Origin: Enteractinococcus helveticum | GTDB taxonomy: Bacteria; Actinomycetota; Actinomycetes; Actinomycetales; Micrococcaceae | Direction: 5' to 3' | Assembly: GCF_001657475.1 (NCBI RefSeq) | Contig: NZ_LXEY01000022.1 | Coordinates: 372,001 to 436,000, forward strand | DNA length: 64,000 bases | Part shown: positions 1 through 9,089 of the stretch, one piece after another | Position numbering within the stretch: the stretch's first letter is position 1 | Layout of the letters: the number at the start of each line of letters is the position of its first letter | Translations under genes and position numbers: made by a program | Notes under the pieces: model-generated | Seen by the model: only the letters and a program-made list of their open reading frames with translations | What the model was told of the DNA's origin: nothing | Databases searched by the model: none

Positions 1-709
1 CCATGGCCCAGTCGCCGCGATCTTCAACGAACTGTTGGGCACGACCAGATGATGAGTGCACGGCCACATTCTTGGCGCCACGAGCTTCAAGCTGAGCCAA
101 CGTGGTGCCGGCATACGCGCCAGTTCCAACCAGGAGAATGTTGGCATCTTTCCAGAAACGCTGAGCACCGACAACCGAAGTCCCGGCACGCAATTCTGTA
201 GCCAAATCCAAAGCAACAGAAACGATGGAGCGGCCGGTGGCGCCTAATGCGGTTTGAGCTCCGATGTCTTTGGCGGTGCGGGTGGCGGTTTCAAAAAGTT
301 TGGTGAGTGTGCCCGTAGTATGCCCGGCTTCACGAGCCTCGGACAGCGCGCGCCGGACCTGTCCGGCAATTTCCCGTTCGCCTACGACCGCGGACTTCAG
401 TCCCGAGCCAACTTCAAAAAGGTGGCGCACGGCAGCATCATTCCGGTAGAGCTTGAAGGCTGCCGCAACGTCGTCATACGGCATATCGGTGGTTTTAGCG
501 ATGGTGCGCAAAATCTCTTTGGATGCCTGTTCAACATTTTGCGGGGAACCGGCCTCGGCGTAAATCTCGACGCGATTGCAGGTTGACAGCGTCACGACGC
601 CGGCCACGGCGTCGGTAGAGACAGTTTCGGAGACCTCCGCAGAGCCGCTAGCTAACTGCGCCACCGTCTCGAGGTCCAACCAGGTGTGCGCCGCGACTAA
701 TGAAAACAT
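1..709 (-). CDS. hemA: Glutamyl-tRNA reductase, C-terminus cut by window edge
   Basis: NADPH-dependent reduction of glutamyl-tRNA to glutamate-1-semialdehyde, the first committed step of C5-pathway tetrapyrrole synthesis. About 236 codons are visible. Near residue 45 is LSTCNRVEIYA, which holds the catalytic cysteine. It is followed by the LKSAVVGEREIAGQVRRA motif and the start of the Rossmann NADPH-binding segment (ILLVGTGAYAG). The ATG at 709-707 (MFSLVAAHTW) is preferred over the upstream ATG because GGGAGG lies about 8 nt before it. It is transcribed away from hemE, so the pathway's first enzyme and the rest of the operon share a 137-bp divergent control region. The C-terminal dimerisation domain lies beyond the left edge. 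Confidence 0.95.
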   Translation of the reverse strand, partial: MFSLVAAHTWLDLETVAQLASGSAEVSETVSTDAVAGVVTLSTCNRVEIYAEAGSPQNVEQASKEILRTIAKTTDMPYDDVAAAFKLYRNDAAVRHLFEVGSGLKSAVVGEREIAGQVRRALSEAREAGHTTGTLTKLFETATRTAKDIGAQTALGATGRSIVSVALDLATELRAGTSVVGAQRFWKDANILLVGTGAYAGTTLAQLEARGAKNVAVHSSSGRAQQFVEDRGDWAM

Positions 710-846
710 CACCACAATGCCTCCCATGGTACGAAATTTGGCCGCCGGAACAAAATGCACCCCGCGGTTTCGCTGTCGGGGTGATCAGGCCGATTGTGAG
801 GACACGTACAGGCAATGGTGCTCTGATCCTGGAATAATGAACTGTC
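710..846. promoter_or_regulatory. Divergent hemA/hemE intergenic region
   Basis: 137 bp separate the divergent hemA and hemE starts, so both promoters must lie here. On the plus strand AATAAT (833-838) is a reasonable -10 element only 8 nt before the hemE ATG, and no Shine-Dalgarno sequence is visible there, which suggests a leaderless hemE mRNA. No known haem or iron operator was recognised by eye. Confidence 0.4.
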
Positions 847-1980
847 ATGACCCAAGCGTTTTCTCAGTCTCCGGCCCTGCCGGCAACCCATCCACTCATG
901 ACCGACGACGCGGAACGTTCGACCGCGGAGTCTGCACTGATTAAAGGTTATCGAGGTCAGGAGGGGCATCGTCGTCCCGTCTGGTTTATGCGCCAAGCTG
1001 GCCGCTCGCTACCGGAGTATCGGAAACTACGCGAGGGCACGACCATGCTGGAATCGTGCCTGATCCCCGAGATGGCATCAGAAATTACCTTGCAGCCAGT
1101 TCGTCGTCATGACGTTGATGCTGCGATCTTCTTTTCCGATATTGTCATCCCCTTGAAACTGGCCGGTATTGGTGTCGAAATCCAGCCCGGCGTCGGCCCT
1201 GTCCTGGATGCACCGATCCGCTCAGCCGAAGATATTAATAAGCTGCCGGAACTGACCGACGACATATTTGAGCCCATCACGGAAGCGGTCAAACTTACCG
1301 TCGCTGAATTGGGCCCGCGTCCCCTGATCGGCTTTGCCGGCGCCCCCTACACGGTGGCCGCCTATATGGTGGAAGGTCGCCCGTCACGCGACCACCTGGG
1401 TCCGCGTACGATGATGCATAACGACCCGGAATCCTGGGACCGGTTGATGGCCTGGACCGCGGAAGCTTCCGGGCGTTTCTTGCGAGCACAGATTATGGCC
1501 GGTGCCTCCGCAGCCCAACTTTTTGATTCCTGGGCAGGCTCACTGTCTCGCACGAATTACGAGACCAGAGTGATGCCGTACTCCAAGCAAGCCATTGAGC
1601 ACATCGCGGATCTGACCGGTCCCACCGGCGTTCCACTGGTGCACTTCGGTACGGGCACCTCGGAGATCCTGGATCTGATGCGTGACACCGGAGCCTCCGT
1701 GGTCGGAGTCGACTACCGACTGCGTCTGGATGAAGCAAACCGCCGACTGGCCAACACCCCCGGACCAGATGGTCGCACTACGGTGCCACTACAGGGCAAT
1801 ATTGACCCGGCGCTGTTGTCCGCGGACTGGGATGTTTTAGAAGCCCACGTGCGCGACGTCATTGCTCAGGGTGCTGAAGCCCCAGGCCACGTGTTGAACC
1901 TTGGTCATGGTGTGCCCCCGACCACCGATCCCACCGTGCTGACGCGTCTGGTGGAATTGATTCACTCGATCGATTACTAA
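847..1980 (+). CDS. hemE: Uroporphyrinogen decarboxylase HemE
   Basis: Decarboxylates the four acetate side chains of uroporphyrinogen III to give coproporphyrinogen III. The 377-residue product carries the family signature PVWFMRQAGRSLPEYR near residue 45, the FFSDIVIPL segment, GFAGAPYTVAAY and, near the C-terminus, LNLGHGVPPTTDP. The N-terminal 35 residues before the conserved core are longer than usual, so a later start is possible, but no better in-frame start with a ribosome site was seen. Its TAA is followed directly by the ATG of hemY. It heads the main hem operon. Confidence 0.96.
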   Translation: MTQAFSQSPALPATHPLMTDDAERSTAESALIKGYRGQEGHRRPVWFMRQAGRSLPEYRKLREGTTMLESCLIPEMASEITLQPVRRHDVDAAIFFSDIVIPLKLAGIGVEIQPGVGPVLDAPIRSAEDINKLPELTDDIFEPITEAVKLTVAELGPRPLIGFAGAPYTVAAYMVEGRPSRDHLGPRTMMHNDPESWDRLMAWTAEASGRFLRAQIMAGASAAQLFDSWAGSLSRTNYETRVMPYSKQAIEHIADLTGPTGVPLVHFGTGTSEILDLMRDTGASVVGVDYRLRLDEANRRLANTPGPDGRTTVPLQGNIDPALLSADWDVLEAHVRDVIAQGAEAPGHVLNLGHGVPPTTDPTVLTRLVELIHSIDY

Positions 1981-3405
1981 ATGCCCCACGTTGTTGTCAT
2001 TGGTGCCGGGATTGCCGGGCTGACCGCAGCCTATCGCGCGGTCAATGCCGGGCATCACGTCACGGTGCTCGAAGCCGAGCCCACCGCTGGCGGGGCCATC
2101 GCCCCGGCCACCTTTGACCTGCCTGAAGGCCAGCTCACCGTTGACGCCGGCGCCGAAGCTTATGCCGCCCGATCAACCCACATGACTCAATTGCTCGAGG
2201 GGCTTGGTCTGGCCAATGAACTGGTGACCCCGAATCCGGATGGCTCCTGGCTCTACCTGCCCGAGGTTGGCGCTGTACCAGCACCAAAACTCGGAATGTG
2301 GGGGATTCCCGGTGACCCAGCAGCTGCCGAAGTGATCCAGGCGCTCGGCGCTGAAGCTGCTGTGCGTGCCGCAGCCGATTTGGCGACACCCATGGACGCC
2401 TGGGCTAAACGTCGCGCCGAAGGCCAGCCCGTCACCGTGGGTGAACTCGTGGCAGACCGCTTCGGTCCTGTCGCACTGGAACGACTCGTCGCGCCAGTGG
2501 TGGCCGGTGTGCACTCGGCCGATCCCAACGACGTCGACCTTGACAAAATTGCCCCCGGCCTGCTGGATAAAGCCATCCAGCGGGGCTCAGTTGCCAAGGC
2601 CGTAGCCGATATTCGGGCTGCGGCCCCGCCAGGAGCAGCGGTCAAAACCCTACCCGGCGGGATGCACCGACTCATCGATGCCCTGCTGGACGCCCTGAGA
2701 GATCGCGCCGAGGTGCGTTTTGGCACGCGCGTGACCGCACTGGATCCGGCAACACGCACCGTGACGACTCAGACTGGTGAACAGCTGACCGCAAACCAAG
2801 TGATCCTGGCGGTGGACGCGCCCAGCGCCTACGACCTGCTAACACCCAGCACCCAGCTGACCAAGCGGCCTGCCTACGGCACCGGCGTGGCATTGGTCGT
2901 ACTTGTCATCGATGCACCCGGTTTGGATGTGCATCCTCGTGGCACCGGAATGCTGGTATCACCTGCCGTCACCGATGCCCACGCCAAAGCCGCAACGCAT
3001 GTGACGGCGAAATGGCAGTGGGCCGGTCAGGCCGCCACCAGTCTGGCAGAGCATCGCCACGTCATTCGCCTCAGCTACGGCAGAATTACCGATCCATTAG
3101 ACGGTTCAGCCCCCGGGCACGACACCGCAGAGGCCGACTTGCTCGCCATGGCAACCAGCGATGCCGCCGCCATGTTCGGACTGGAACACGAGCAGCTGCA
3201 GGCCGGACTCGTCGCCTCCAAAATCGTCCGGTGGCGTCGTGCCATGCCACTGACCACACCCGATAACACGACCCGCATTCGCGCAGTGCAAGAAGCAGCG
3301 CGCACCACCAATTGGATTCAGGTGACCGGGGCGTGGTTTGCTGGAACGGGCTTAGCCGCCATCACCCAGCATGTAACAGGACTACCGTTGAATCCACTAC
3401 AGTAA
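1981..3405 (+). CDS. hemY: FAD-dependent coproporphyrinogen/protoporphyrinogen oxidase HemY
   Basis: Oxidises coproporphyrinogen III to coproporphyrin III (or protoporphyrinogen IX) using FAD and O2. 474 residues with an N-terminal dinucleotide fold (VVIGAGIAGLTAAY, then VLEAEPTAGGAI) and the C-terminal FAD-binding motif GAWFAGTGLAAITQH. Because hemQ follows, the coproporphyrin-dependent haem route is expected, in which this enzyme acts as coproporphyrinogen oxidase (alternative name CgoX). The start codon abuts the hemE stop, so translational coupling is likely. Function is confident; the exact physiological substrate is inferred from the neighbouring hemQ. Confidence 0.93.
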   Translation: MPHVVVIGAGIAGLTAAYRAVNAGHHVTVLEAEPTAGGAIAPATFDLPEGQLTVDAGAEAYAARSTHMTQLLEGLGLANELVTPNPDGSWLYLPEVGAVPAPKLGMWGIPGDPAAAEVIQALGAEAAVRAAADLATPMDAWAKRRAEGQPVTVGELVADRFGPVALERLVAPVVAGVHSADPNDVDLDKIAPGLLDKAIQRGSVAKAVADIRAAAPPGAAVKTLPGGMHRLIDALLDALRDRAEVRFGTRVTALDPATRTVTTQTGEQLTANQVILAVDAPSAYDLLTPSTQLTKRPAYGTGVALVVLVIDAPGLDVHPRGTGMLVSPAVTDAHAKAATHVTAKWQWAGQAATSLAEHRHVIRLSYGRITDPLDGSAPGHDTAEADLLAMATSDAAAMFGLEHEQLQAGLVASKIVRWRRAMPLTTPDNTTRIRAVQEAARTTNWIQVTGAWFAGTGLAAITQHVTGLPLNPLQ

Positions 3406-3424
3406 GTTCTACATCGTGTAGAAC
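3406..3424. promoter_or_regulatory. Perfect palindrome between hemY and hemQ
   Basis: Directly after the hemY stop lies GTTCTACA-TCG-TGTAGAAC, a perfect 8+3+8 inverted repeat, about 30 nt before the hemQ start. It could be a repressor operator or a short mRNA hairpin; it lacks a T-tract, so it is not a typical terminator. It does not match a DtxR or Fur box known to me. Confidence 0.5.
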
Positions 3425-3455
3425 AATGCAGTTCATACAGCATGAAGGAGCAGAA

Positions 3456-4166
3456 GTGACTGAAGAAACCAAAGTCGTCCAGGGCGAAGAATCCGCAACC
3501 AGCTGGTTCACCACCTACACCGTATTCGCCCGGGACAACAATGCCCCGGCCAAATCTGACGCGGACATCGCAAGCGACAACGAAGCCTTTGCCAAGCTCG
3601 TCGAAGAACTGGCCGAACAGGGCGTGACGGTCCGCGGGCTCTACGATGTTTCAGGTATGCGTGCCGAAGCCGACATCCTGGTGTGGATGTGGTCTAAATC
3701 CCCGGAAGCCTTACAGGATGCAATCCGCCAGGTGCGCCGTGCTGGGCTGCTGTCCGGCACAACCATGGTCTTTACCGCCATGGGTGCCGATCGCATGGCC
3801 GAATTCAACCCCGAGCACGTGCCAGCCTTCACCGAAGGCCGCAAGCCACGCAAATGGCTGTGCTTCTACCCATTCGTTCGGTCCTATGACTGGTACACCC
3901 TGGATCCGAAAGAACGCGCCCGCATGCTGCGCTCCCACGGGGAACTGGGCCAGGACTTCCCAGATGTGTGGGCCAACACCGTTTCGGCTTTCGGTCTCAA
4001 CGACTGGGAATGGCTGCTGGGTCTAGAATCCCCACGCCTGGACCGTCTGGTCGACATGATGCGCTCGCTGCGCGATAATGAAACACGCCACTATGTGCGC
4101 GAAGAAGTGCCGTTCTACACCGGACGCTACATTGAAATCGACGAAGTTGCAGAGGTGCTGGCCTAA
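3456..4166 (+). CDS. hemQ: Coproheme decarboxylase HemQ (ChdC)
   Basis: Converts coproheme to haem b, the last step of the coproporphyrin-dependent pathway used by actinobacteria and firmicutes. The 236-residue chlorite-dismutase-fold protein has the typical stretches GVTVRGLYDVSGMRAEADIL, KWLCFYPFVRSYDWYTL and RARMLRSHGELGQDF; the last contains the likely haem-ligand histidine. The reading frame is open further upstream, but GTG at 3456 is chosen because AAGGAG lies 5 nt before it and the upstream extension has no family resemblance. Its stop overlaps the hemC ATG by one base. Confidence 0.94.
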   Translation: MTEETKVVQGEESATSWFTTYTVFARDNNAPAKSDADIASDNEAFAKLVEELAEQGVTVRGLYDVSGMRAEADILVWMWSKSPEALQDAIRQVRRAGLLSGTTMVFTAMGADRMAEFNPEHVPAFTEGRKPRKWLCFYPFVRSYDWYTLDPKERARMLRSHGELGQDFPDVWANTVSAFGLNDWEWLLGLESPRLDRLVDMMRSLRDNETRHYVREEVPFYTGRYIEIDEVAEVLA

Positions 4167-5170
4167 TGGCCTACCGTATTGGAACCCGCGGCTCCGCATT
4201 GGCCACCACGCAAACGCAGTGGGTGGCCAATGCGATGACCACGGCGGACACCGCATTTGAACAGGTCATCATCAAAACCAAAGGCGATGTGACCACAGGC
4301 TCGCTGGCCAATTTGGGCGGCACCGGTGTCTTTGCTACCGCACTGCGCCAAGCCGTGATCAACGGCGAGGTCGACTTGGCCGTGCACTCGCTCAAAGACC
4401 TGCCGGCAAAACAACCCGCCGAACTGCGCATCGCCGCGATTCCAGAACGTGCCGATTATCGCGACGCACTGTGCGCCGCCGATGGGATGACCCTCGACAC
4501 CCTGCCCAAGGGCGCCAAAATCGGCACCGGCTCTCCGCGCCGCGTGGCCCAGCTCCTGGCGCTGCGCCCAGACCTGGAAATGGTCGACATTCGCGGCAAC
4601 GTCCACACCCGACTAGCTCGGGTCAAAGGCTATGAACACCACCACGACAACGCCCCGGCCGCCGCGGGCTCACCCAAGGGCGACCTGGACGCCGTCGTAT
4701 TAGCCTGCGCCGGCATTGACCGACTGGGCCTGGACTGGGCAATCACCCAGCGCATCGACCCCGAGATCATGCTGCCGGCTCCTGGCCAAGGCGCCCTCGC
4801 AGTAGAAGTCTCAGCCGAAAAAGCCCTGGACGCCCCACTGGCCACCGCGCTAGCAGATCACGATCAGCTCGCAGCCCGCCTCGAAGCCACCGCAGAACGT
4901 GCCCTGCTAGAAACCCTTGAAGCCGGTTGCGCCGCCCCACTAGGTGGTCTGGCCCGCTTCAACGGCACCAGCCTGCACCTGGATGCAATCGTTTCGGCCA
5001 TGGACGGTTCCAAAACCATCCGCCGTGAGGCCACCACAACCATCGCGATCGAAGCCATCACTGATGCCACCCTGGCCACCGCCTACCAGCTGGGGGTTGA
5101 GGTCGCCAAGATGATGATCGACGACGGCGCCGACCTGCTGCCACCGGGACCTGCACGCGGCAATCGATGA
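4166..5170 (+). CDS. hemC: Porphobilinogen deaminase HemC
   Basis: Polymerises four porphobilinogen units to hydroxymethylbilane. 334 residues: N-terminal IGTRGSALATTQ, the KGD motif (IIKTKGDVTT), AVHSLKDLP, GTGSPRRVAQL and DIRGNVHTRL, which together form the catalytic and cofactor-binding core. EAGCAAPLGG near residue 255 supplies the cysteine that carries the dipyrromethane cofactor. The ATG overlaps the hemQ TAA by one base and its stop overlaps hemD by four bases (ATGA), consistent with a coupled operon. Confidence 0.96.
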   Translation: MAYRIGTRGSALATTQTQWVANAMTTADTAFEQVIIKTKGDVTTGSLANLGGTGVFATALRQAVINGEVDLAVHSLKDLPAKQPAELRIAAIPERADYRDALCAADGMTLDTLPKGAKIGTGSPRRVAQLLALRPDLEMVDIRGNVHTRLARVKGYEHHHDNAPAAAGSPKGDLDAVVLACAGIDRLGLDWAITQRIDPEIMLPAPGQGALAVEVSAEKALDAPLATALADHDQLAARLEATAERALLETLEAGCAAPLGGLARFNGTSLHLDAIVSAMDGSKTIRREATTTIAIEAITDATLATAYQLGVEVAKMMIDDGADLLPPGPARGNR

Positions 5171-5910
5171 GAGTCATCTTGACCCGCCAACCCGCTCAGG
5201 CCGGCCACATTGAGGCCGGTCTTGAGCAGTTGGGATATCACATAGGGTTTCTGCCGCTCACCGACTTCCAGCTGCCCGACGACCAAACGGCACTGCATGG
5301 TCTGGTCACCGGATTACACACCGGGACGTGGGATCAGGTGTTGATCACCAGCCCCAATACCATCCGCGCACTGGTCGCCGTAGGCTGGGATCCGGCTGTG
5401 ACCGAAACCCACACGACCATCGCCGTCACCGGCCCCGGCACCGCCCGCGTCCTGCACGACCACGGGGCGAGCAACACCCCATGGATGCCCACCGATGAAG
5501 CGTCAGCCCAAGGCATTCTGACCCAATTTCCACCCGGACCCGGTCGCCTCGCACTGCCCCAGGGCCAAGCCGCCGGTACTGCCATGACCCAGGGTCTGAC
5601 CCAACGCGGCTGGGATGTCACCCATGTTGTGGCCTACCACACCGTCAGCTACCCGGCCGCACCCGGGCTGGCCATCTTGCCGACCGGCAACGGCGTCCTA
5701 ACACCCACCAACCTCACCGCCGACGACGTCGTCGTGCTGACCGCACCCAGCGCCGCCAACCGCTGGGCCGAAACCGCAGTCGACGTCGCAGCGGTCATCG
5801 CCATCGGCCAACCCACCCGTCGCGCCGCTGAACACCACCGTATTGCCCTTGCCGCTACTGCAACCTCACCCGATGCCACCGGCATCGCCCAGGTTCTGCA
5901 CCGTTTGTAG
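5167..5910 (+). CDS. hemD: Uroporphyrinogen-III synthase HemD
   Basis: Cyclises hydroxymethylbilane with inversion of ring D to uroporphyrinogen III. The 247-residue protein starts RVILTRQPAQAGH, has the SPNTIRALV segment and VVLTAPSAANRW, and ends in AIGQPTRRAAEHH, all in the usual order for this weakly conserved family. Identification rests on these patterns and on position between hemC and hemB. It overlaps hemC by four bases and is 16 nt from hemB. Confidence 0.88.
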   Translation: MRVILTRQPAQAGHIEAGLEQLGYHIGFLPLTDFQLPDDQTALHGLVTGLHTGTWDQVLITSPNTIRALVAVGWDPAVTETHTTIAVTGPGTARVLHDHGASNTPWMPTDEASAQGILTQFPPGPGRLALPQGQAAGTAMTQGLTQRGWDVTHVVAYHTVSYPAAPGLAILPTGNGVLTPTNLTADDVVVLTAPSAANRWAETAVDVAAVIAIGQPTRRAAEHHRIALAATATSPDATGIAQVLHRL

Positions 5911-5926
5911 AATCCGAAAGGACCCC

Positions 5927-6895
5927 ATGTTCCCGCACCGCCCACGCCGCTTGCGCCAATCAGCCCCCATGCGCAACCTGGTTGCCCAGAATCGTCTGGC
6001 CCCGGCCGATCTGATCCTGCCCGTCTTCGTCAAAGAAGGCGCAGCACTACCCATCGATATTTCCTCGATGCCCGGCGTCCAACAGCACTCCATGGACTCG
6101 CTGAAAGCCGCCGCCCACGACGCCGTTGCCGCCGGAGTCGGTGGCATCATGCTGTTCGGCGTGCCCGAAACCCTCGACGCCCAGGGCAGTGCGGGCGTGG
6201 ATCCCAACGGCATTCTCAACGTCGCGATCCGCGAAGTAGTCGCCGAAGTAGGCAACGACATGGTGGTCATGGCCGATACCTGCCTGGACGAATTCACCGA
6301 CCACGGCCACTGCGGTGTACTCGATGACGCCGGCAACGTGGACAATGATGCGACCAACGAGATCTATGCCAACATGGCTCTTGCTCAGGCCGAGGCCGGT
6401 GTACACGTCGTGTCCCCATCGGGCATGATGGACGGCCAAGTCGGCGTCATTCGCGATGCCCTAGACGACGCCGGATACACCAACACCACAATCCTGGCTT
6501 ATTCTGCCAAATATGCTTCGGCCTTCTACGGTCCCTTCCGCGAAGCCGTGGACTCAGCATTGACCGGGGACCGAAAGACCTACCAAATGGACTCGGCCAA
6601 CCGCACCGAAGCCATCTTAGAAACCGAACTCGATATTCAAGAAGGCGCCGATATGGTCATGGTCAAACCGGCCATGAGCTACCTGGATATCCTGCGCGAT
6701 GTGGCCAATATGTCCCCGGTTCCGGTTGCCGCCTACCAAATTTCGGGTGAATACGCGATGATCGAAGCCGCCGCCGCCAACGGCTGGATCGAACGCGTGC
6801 CGGCCATGCTCGAATCACTGACCGCGATCCGTCGCGCCGGTGCCCAAAACATTCTGACCTATTACGCCACCGAAGCCGCCCGACTACTTGCCTAG
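5927..6895 (+). CDS. hemB: Delta-aminolevulinic acid dehydratase HemB
   Basis: Condenses two 5-aminolevulinate molecules to porphobilinogen. 322 residues from ATG 5927 (MFPHRPRRLRQSAPMR), chosen because AAAGGA precedes it and the family normally starts here; an upstream in-frame start would intrude into hemD. Catalytic lysines are in AYSAKYASAFYGPFR and MVMVKPAMSYLD. The metal-loop region reads ADTCLDEFTDHGHCGVLDD, with two cysteines, so the metal type cannot be settled by eye. Followed after 9 nt by hemL. Confidence 0.95.
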   Translation: MFPHRPRRLRQSAPMRNLVAQNRLAPADLILPVFVKEGAALPIDISSMPGVQQHSMDSLKAAAHDAVAAGVGGIMLFGVPETLDAQGSAGVDPNGILNVAIREVVAEVGNDMVVMADTCLDEFTDHGHCGVLDDAGNVDNDATNEIYANMALAQAEAGVHVVSPSGMMDGQVGVIRDALDDAGYTNTTILAYSAKYASAFYGPFREAVDSALTGDRKTYQMDSANRTEAILETELDIQEGADMVMVKPAMSYLDILRDVANMSPVPVAAYQISGEYAMIEAAAANGWIERVPAMLESLTAIRRAGAQNILTYYATEAARLLA

Positions 6896-6904
6896 GAGAC
6901 TTGC

Positions 6905-8203
6905 ATGACAACCAATCAACAAGCCTTTGATACCGCCCGCGCCATTATCCCCGGCGGGGTGAACTCCCCGGTGCGCGCCTTTGGCTCCGTTGGTGGCACC
7001 CCGGCCGCCATGATCAAGGCCTCGGGACCGTATTTGACCGACGTCGAAGGTAAAACCTACGTCGACCTCGTCGGCTCCTGGGGCCCGATGCTGCTGGGAC
7101 ACAACCATCCCGCCGTCGTCGAGGCCGTGCACACCGCAGTGGACGCCGGACTATCGTTCGGCACCTCAACCCCCGGTGAAGCCAAACTGGCCGAACTGAT
7201 CGCCCAAATCATGCCGGTGGAACGCGTACGTTTCGTGTCCACCGGTACAGAAGCCACCATGACGGCGATCCGCCTGGCTCGTGGCGCCACCGGCCGCAAC
7301 CTGATCATCAAATTCGCGGGCCTCTACCACGGCCACTCCGATGGCCTGCTGGCTGCTGCTGGCTCCGGGCTGGCCACTCACGCCCTCCCCGATTCAGCAG
7401 GGGTCCCCGAAGCTATCACCAGCCAGACCCTGGTATTGCCGTATAACGATGAAGAAGCCGTCAAACAGGCCTTTGAGACCTACCCAGACCAGATCGCCGG
7501 GATCATTACCGAATCTGCACCGGCCAACATGGGTGTGGTCCCACCGAAACCAGGCTTCAACAAATTCCTGCGCGACATCACCACCCAACACGGTGCCGTG
7601 TTTATTATGGACGAAGTCCTGACCGGATTCCGTGCCAGCGCCAAGGGCGGCTGGGGCTTAGAACACGCCGAGTGGACACCGGATCTATTTACCTTTGGCA
7701 AGGTCATTGGTGGGGGACTCCCCGTAGCATCGGTTGCTGGTAAAGCCTCCGTGATGGACCTGCTGGCACCTGTCGGCCCGGTCTACCAGGCAGGGACCCT
7801 GTCTGGAAACCCCATTGCCATGGCAGCCGGCTATGCGACCCTGACCAACGCCACCGATGCAGCCTATGCAACCATCGAGCAGCGCTCGACCCAGTTGCAA
7901 ACCATGGTCGGCGACGCCCTGAACGCAGCCGGGGTCAACCATTCGATCCAAAATGCCGGGTCGCTATTCTCGATCACCTTTGGCACCGCCAACACCCCGG
8001 TCATCGATTACGCAACCGCCCAGGCACAAGAAGCCTTCCGCTACGGACCGTTCTTCCACGCGATGCTAGACGCCGGGGTGTACCTGGCACCGTCGGTGTT
8101 TGAGGCCTGGTTCGTTTCAGCTGCTCATGACGACGACGCAATGCAAAGAATCGCCGAGGCATTACCTGCCGCAGCCCAAGCAGCAGCGAAAGCCACGAAC
8201 TAG
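6905..8203 (+). CDS. hemL: Glutamate-1-semialdehyde 2,1-aminomutase HemL
   Basis: PLP enzyme converting glutamate-1-semialdehyde to 5-aminolevulinate, completing the C5 pathway begun by HemA. 432 residues with [13 protein letters not shown] at the N-terminus, [35 protein letters not shown], the PLP aspartate region [11 protein letters not shown] and the Schiff-base lysine in [19 protein letters not shown] lies 6 nt before the ATG. It is the last gene of the hem operon. A decayed copy of its last 214 bases is present at 9427-9641. Confidence 0.96.
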   Translation: MTTNQQAFDTARAIIPGGVNSPVRAFGSVGGTPAAMIKASGPYLTDVEGKTYVDLVGSWGPMLLGHNHPAVVEAVHTAVDAGLSFGTSTPGEAKLAELIAQIMPVERVRFVSTGTEATMTAIRLARGATGRNLIIKFAGLYHGHSDGLLAAAGSGLATHALPDSAGVPEAITSQTLVLPYNDEEAVKQAFETYPDQIAGIITESAPANMGVVPPKPGFNKFLRDITTQHGAVFIMDEVLTGFRASAKGGWGLEHAEWTPDLFTFGKVIGGGLPVASVAGKASVMDLLAPVGPVYQAGTLSGNPIAMAAGYATLTNATDAAYATIEQRSTQLQTMVGDALNAAGVNHSIQNAGSLFSITFGTANTPVIDYATAQAQEAFRYGPFFHAMLDAGVYLAPSVFEAWFVSAAHDDDAMQRIAEALPAAAQAAAKATN

Positions 8204-8218
8204 AGCCTTCCTGCCGTC

Positions 8219-8252
8219 TCCGGATCAAAACCAGTCCTGGTTTTGATCCGGA
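8219..8252 (+). terminator. Hairpin terminator after hemL
   Basis: A perfect 15-bp stem (8219-8233 with 8238-8252) closes a 4-nt loop 15 nt after the hemL stop and is followed by TTTCTG. It is positioned to end the hem operon transcript. Confidence 0.85.
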
Positions 8253-8528
8253 TTTCTGCGTTAATGTTGGACAGATTCAGGCGCAATCCCAGGTGCTTTC
8301 CTCGGAATATTTGGTTCGGTCCCAGCGCATGATTCTCAAAACATCGGTCTGACAAGCTGTTTCGATCACGTCGGATGACCGGTCATGGGATGTCATACCT
8401 CGGTATGAGGCGGTGTACACCTGCGGTCCGTATCGCGGTGACTCAGGTGCCACTACTGTACTTTCGTATCCCGACAGGGACACTCCAATGTGACATTGAC
8501 ATCCTCATGAAGAAAAAGGGAGAAGACC

Positions 8529-8972
8529 ATGTTTCGCAAAATTCCTACGACATTGGCGGCAGGAGCGTTAGCACTTTCCGGGCTTGTCGCCCTGAGTGCC
8601 CCAGCCCAAGCAAACACTCCCGCGGTCCAGTGCCCATCCGCATTGTTTATTTGGGACGCCCATGATCAGGCGAAAAAACGTGGTCAAATGGTTGACGAGT
8701 ATTGGCGGGGTAACACCGCCGTGGTCGTCTATCGGATCGACAACCGTCATGAAGTCTATGAGACCAATGGCTGGAACACGTCGCGAAAATGCTACAACCA
8801 AAAACCTGAACGGCCCAAAGACGCACCAAAGCCCGAAACTCCTAAACAAGGTGGTGGTGGAGGTGGCCGTGTGGATGCGCCAGGATTCGGCGGTTTTGGA
8901 CACAACCTCTATCCTTCTCCATCACAGAACAAAGGCAAGGTAACCGTCGGTCCTGTTGAGTCGGTTTCCTAA
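8529..8972 (+). CDS. Small secreted protein of unknown function
   Basis: 147 residues with a clear Sec signal peptide: MFRKIPTT, a hydrophobic stretch ALALSGLVAL and cleavage near APAQA-NT. The mature part of about 118 residues has two cysteines (VQCPS and RKCYN), which could form a disulfide, a Trp/Tyr-rich middle (WDAHDQAKKRGQMVDEYW) and a low-complexity tail with a run of six glycines. AAGGGAG lies 7 nt before the ATG. No family was recognised. It stands alone between the hem terminator and the scrap region. The upstream 8253-8528 region holds its promoter but no clear -35/-10 pair was picked out. Confidence 0.75.
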   Translation: MFRKIPTTLAAGALALSGLVALSAPAQANTPAVQCPSALFIWDAHDQAKKRGQMVDEYWRGNTAVVVYRIDNRHEVYETNGWNTSRKCYNQKPERPKDAPKPETPKQGGGGGGRVDAPGFGGFGHNLYPSPSQNKGKVTVGPVESVS

Positions 8973-9089
8973 GCCGAAGATATACCTCCTCGTCACCAAC
9001 CGAGGCCAAACGACGGGGCGTCCACAGACACAACTGTGACCGCCCCGTCGGTGTTGCCCGTCAGTCCAGCGGCCGGGAGGCGACGACAG

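Noticed and set aside
254-586. 110-codon plus-strand open frame near the left edge
   Set aside because: Antisense to glutamyl-tRNA reductase, whose conserved motifs read clearly on the minus strand.
3312-3455. Longer HemQ start at 3312
   Set aside because: The extension overlaps the end of hemY, has no similarity to HemQ, and GTG 3456 has a good AAGGAG ribosome site.
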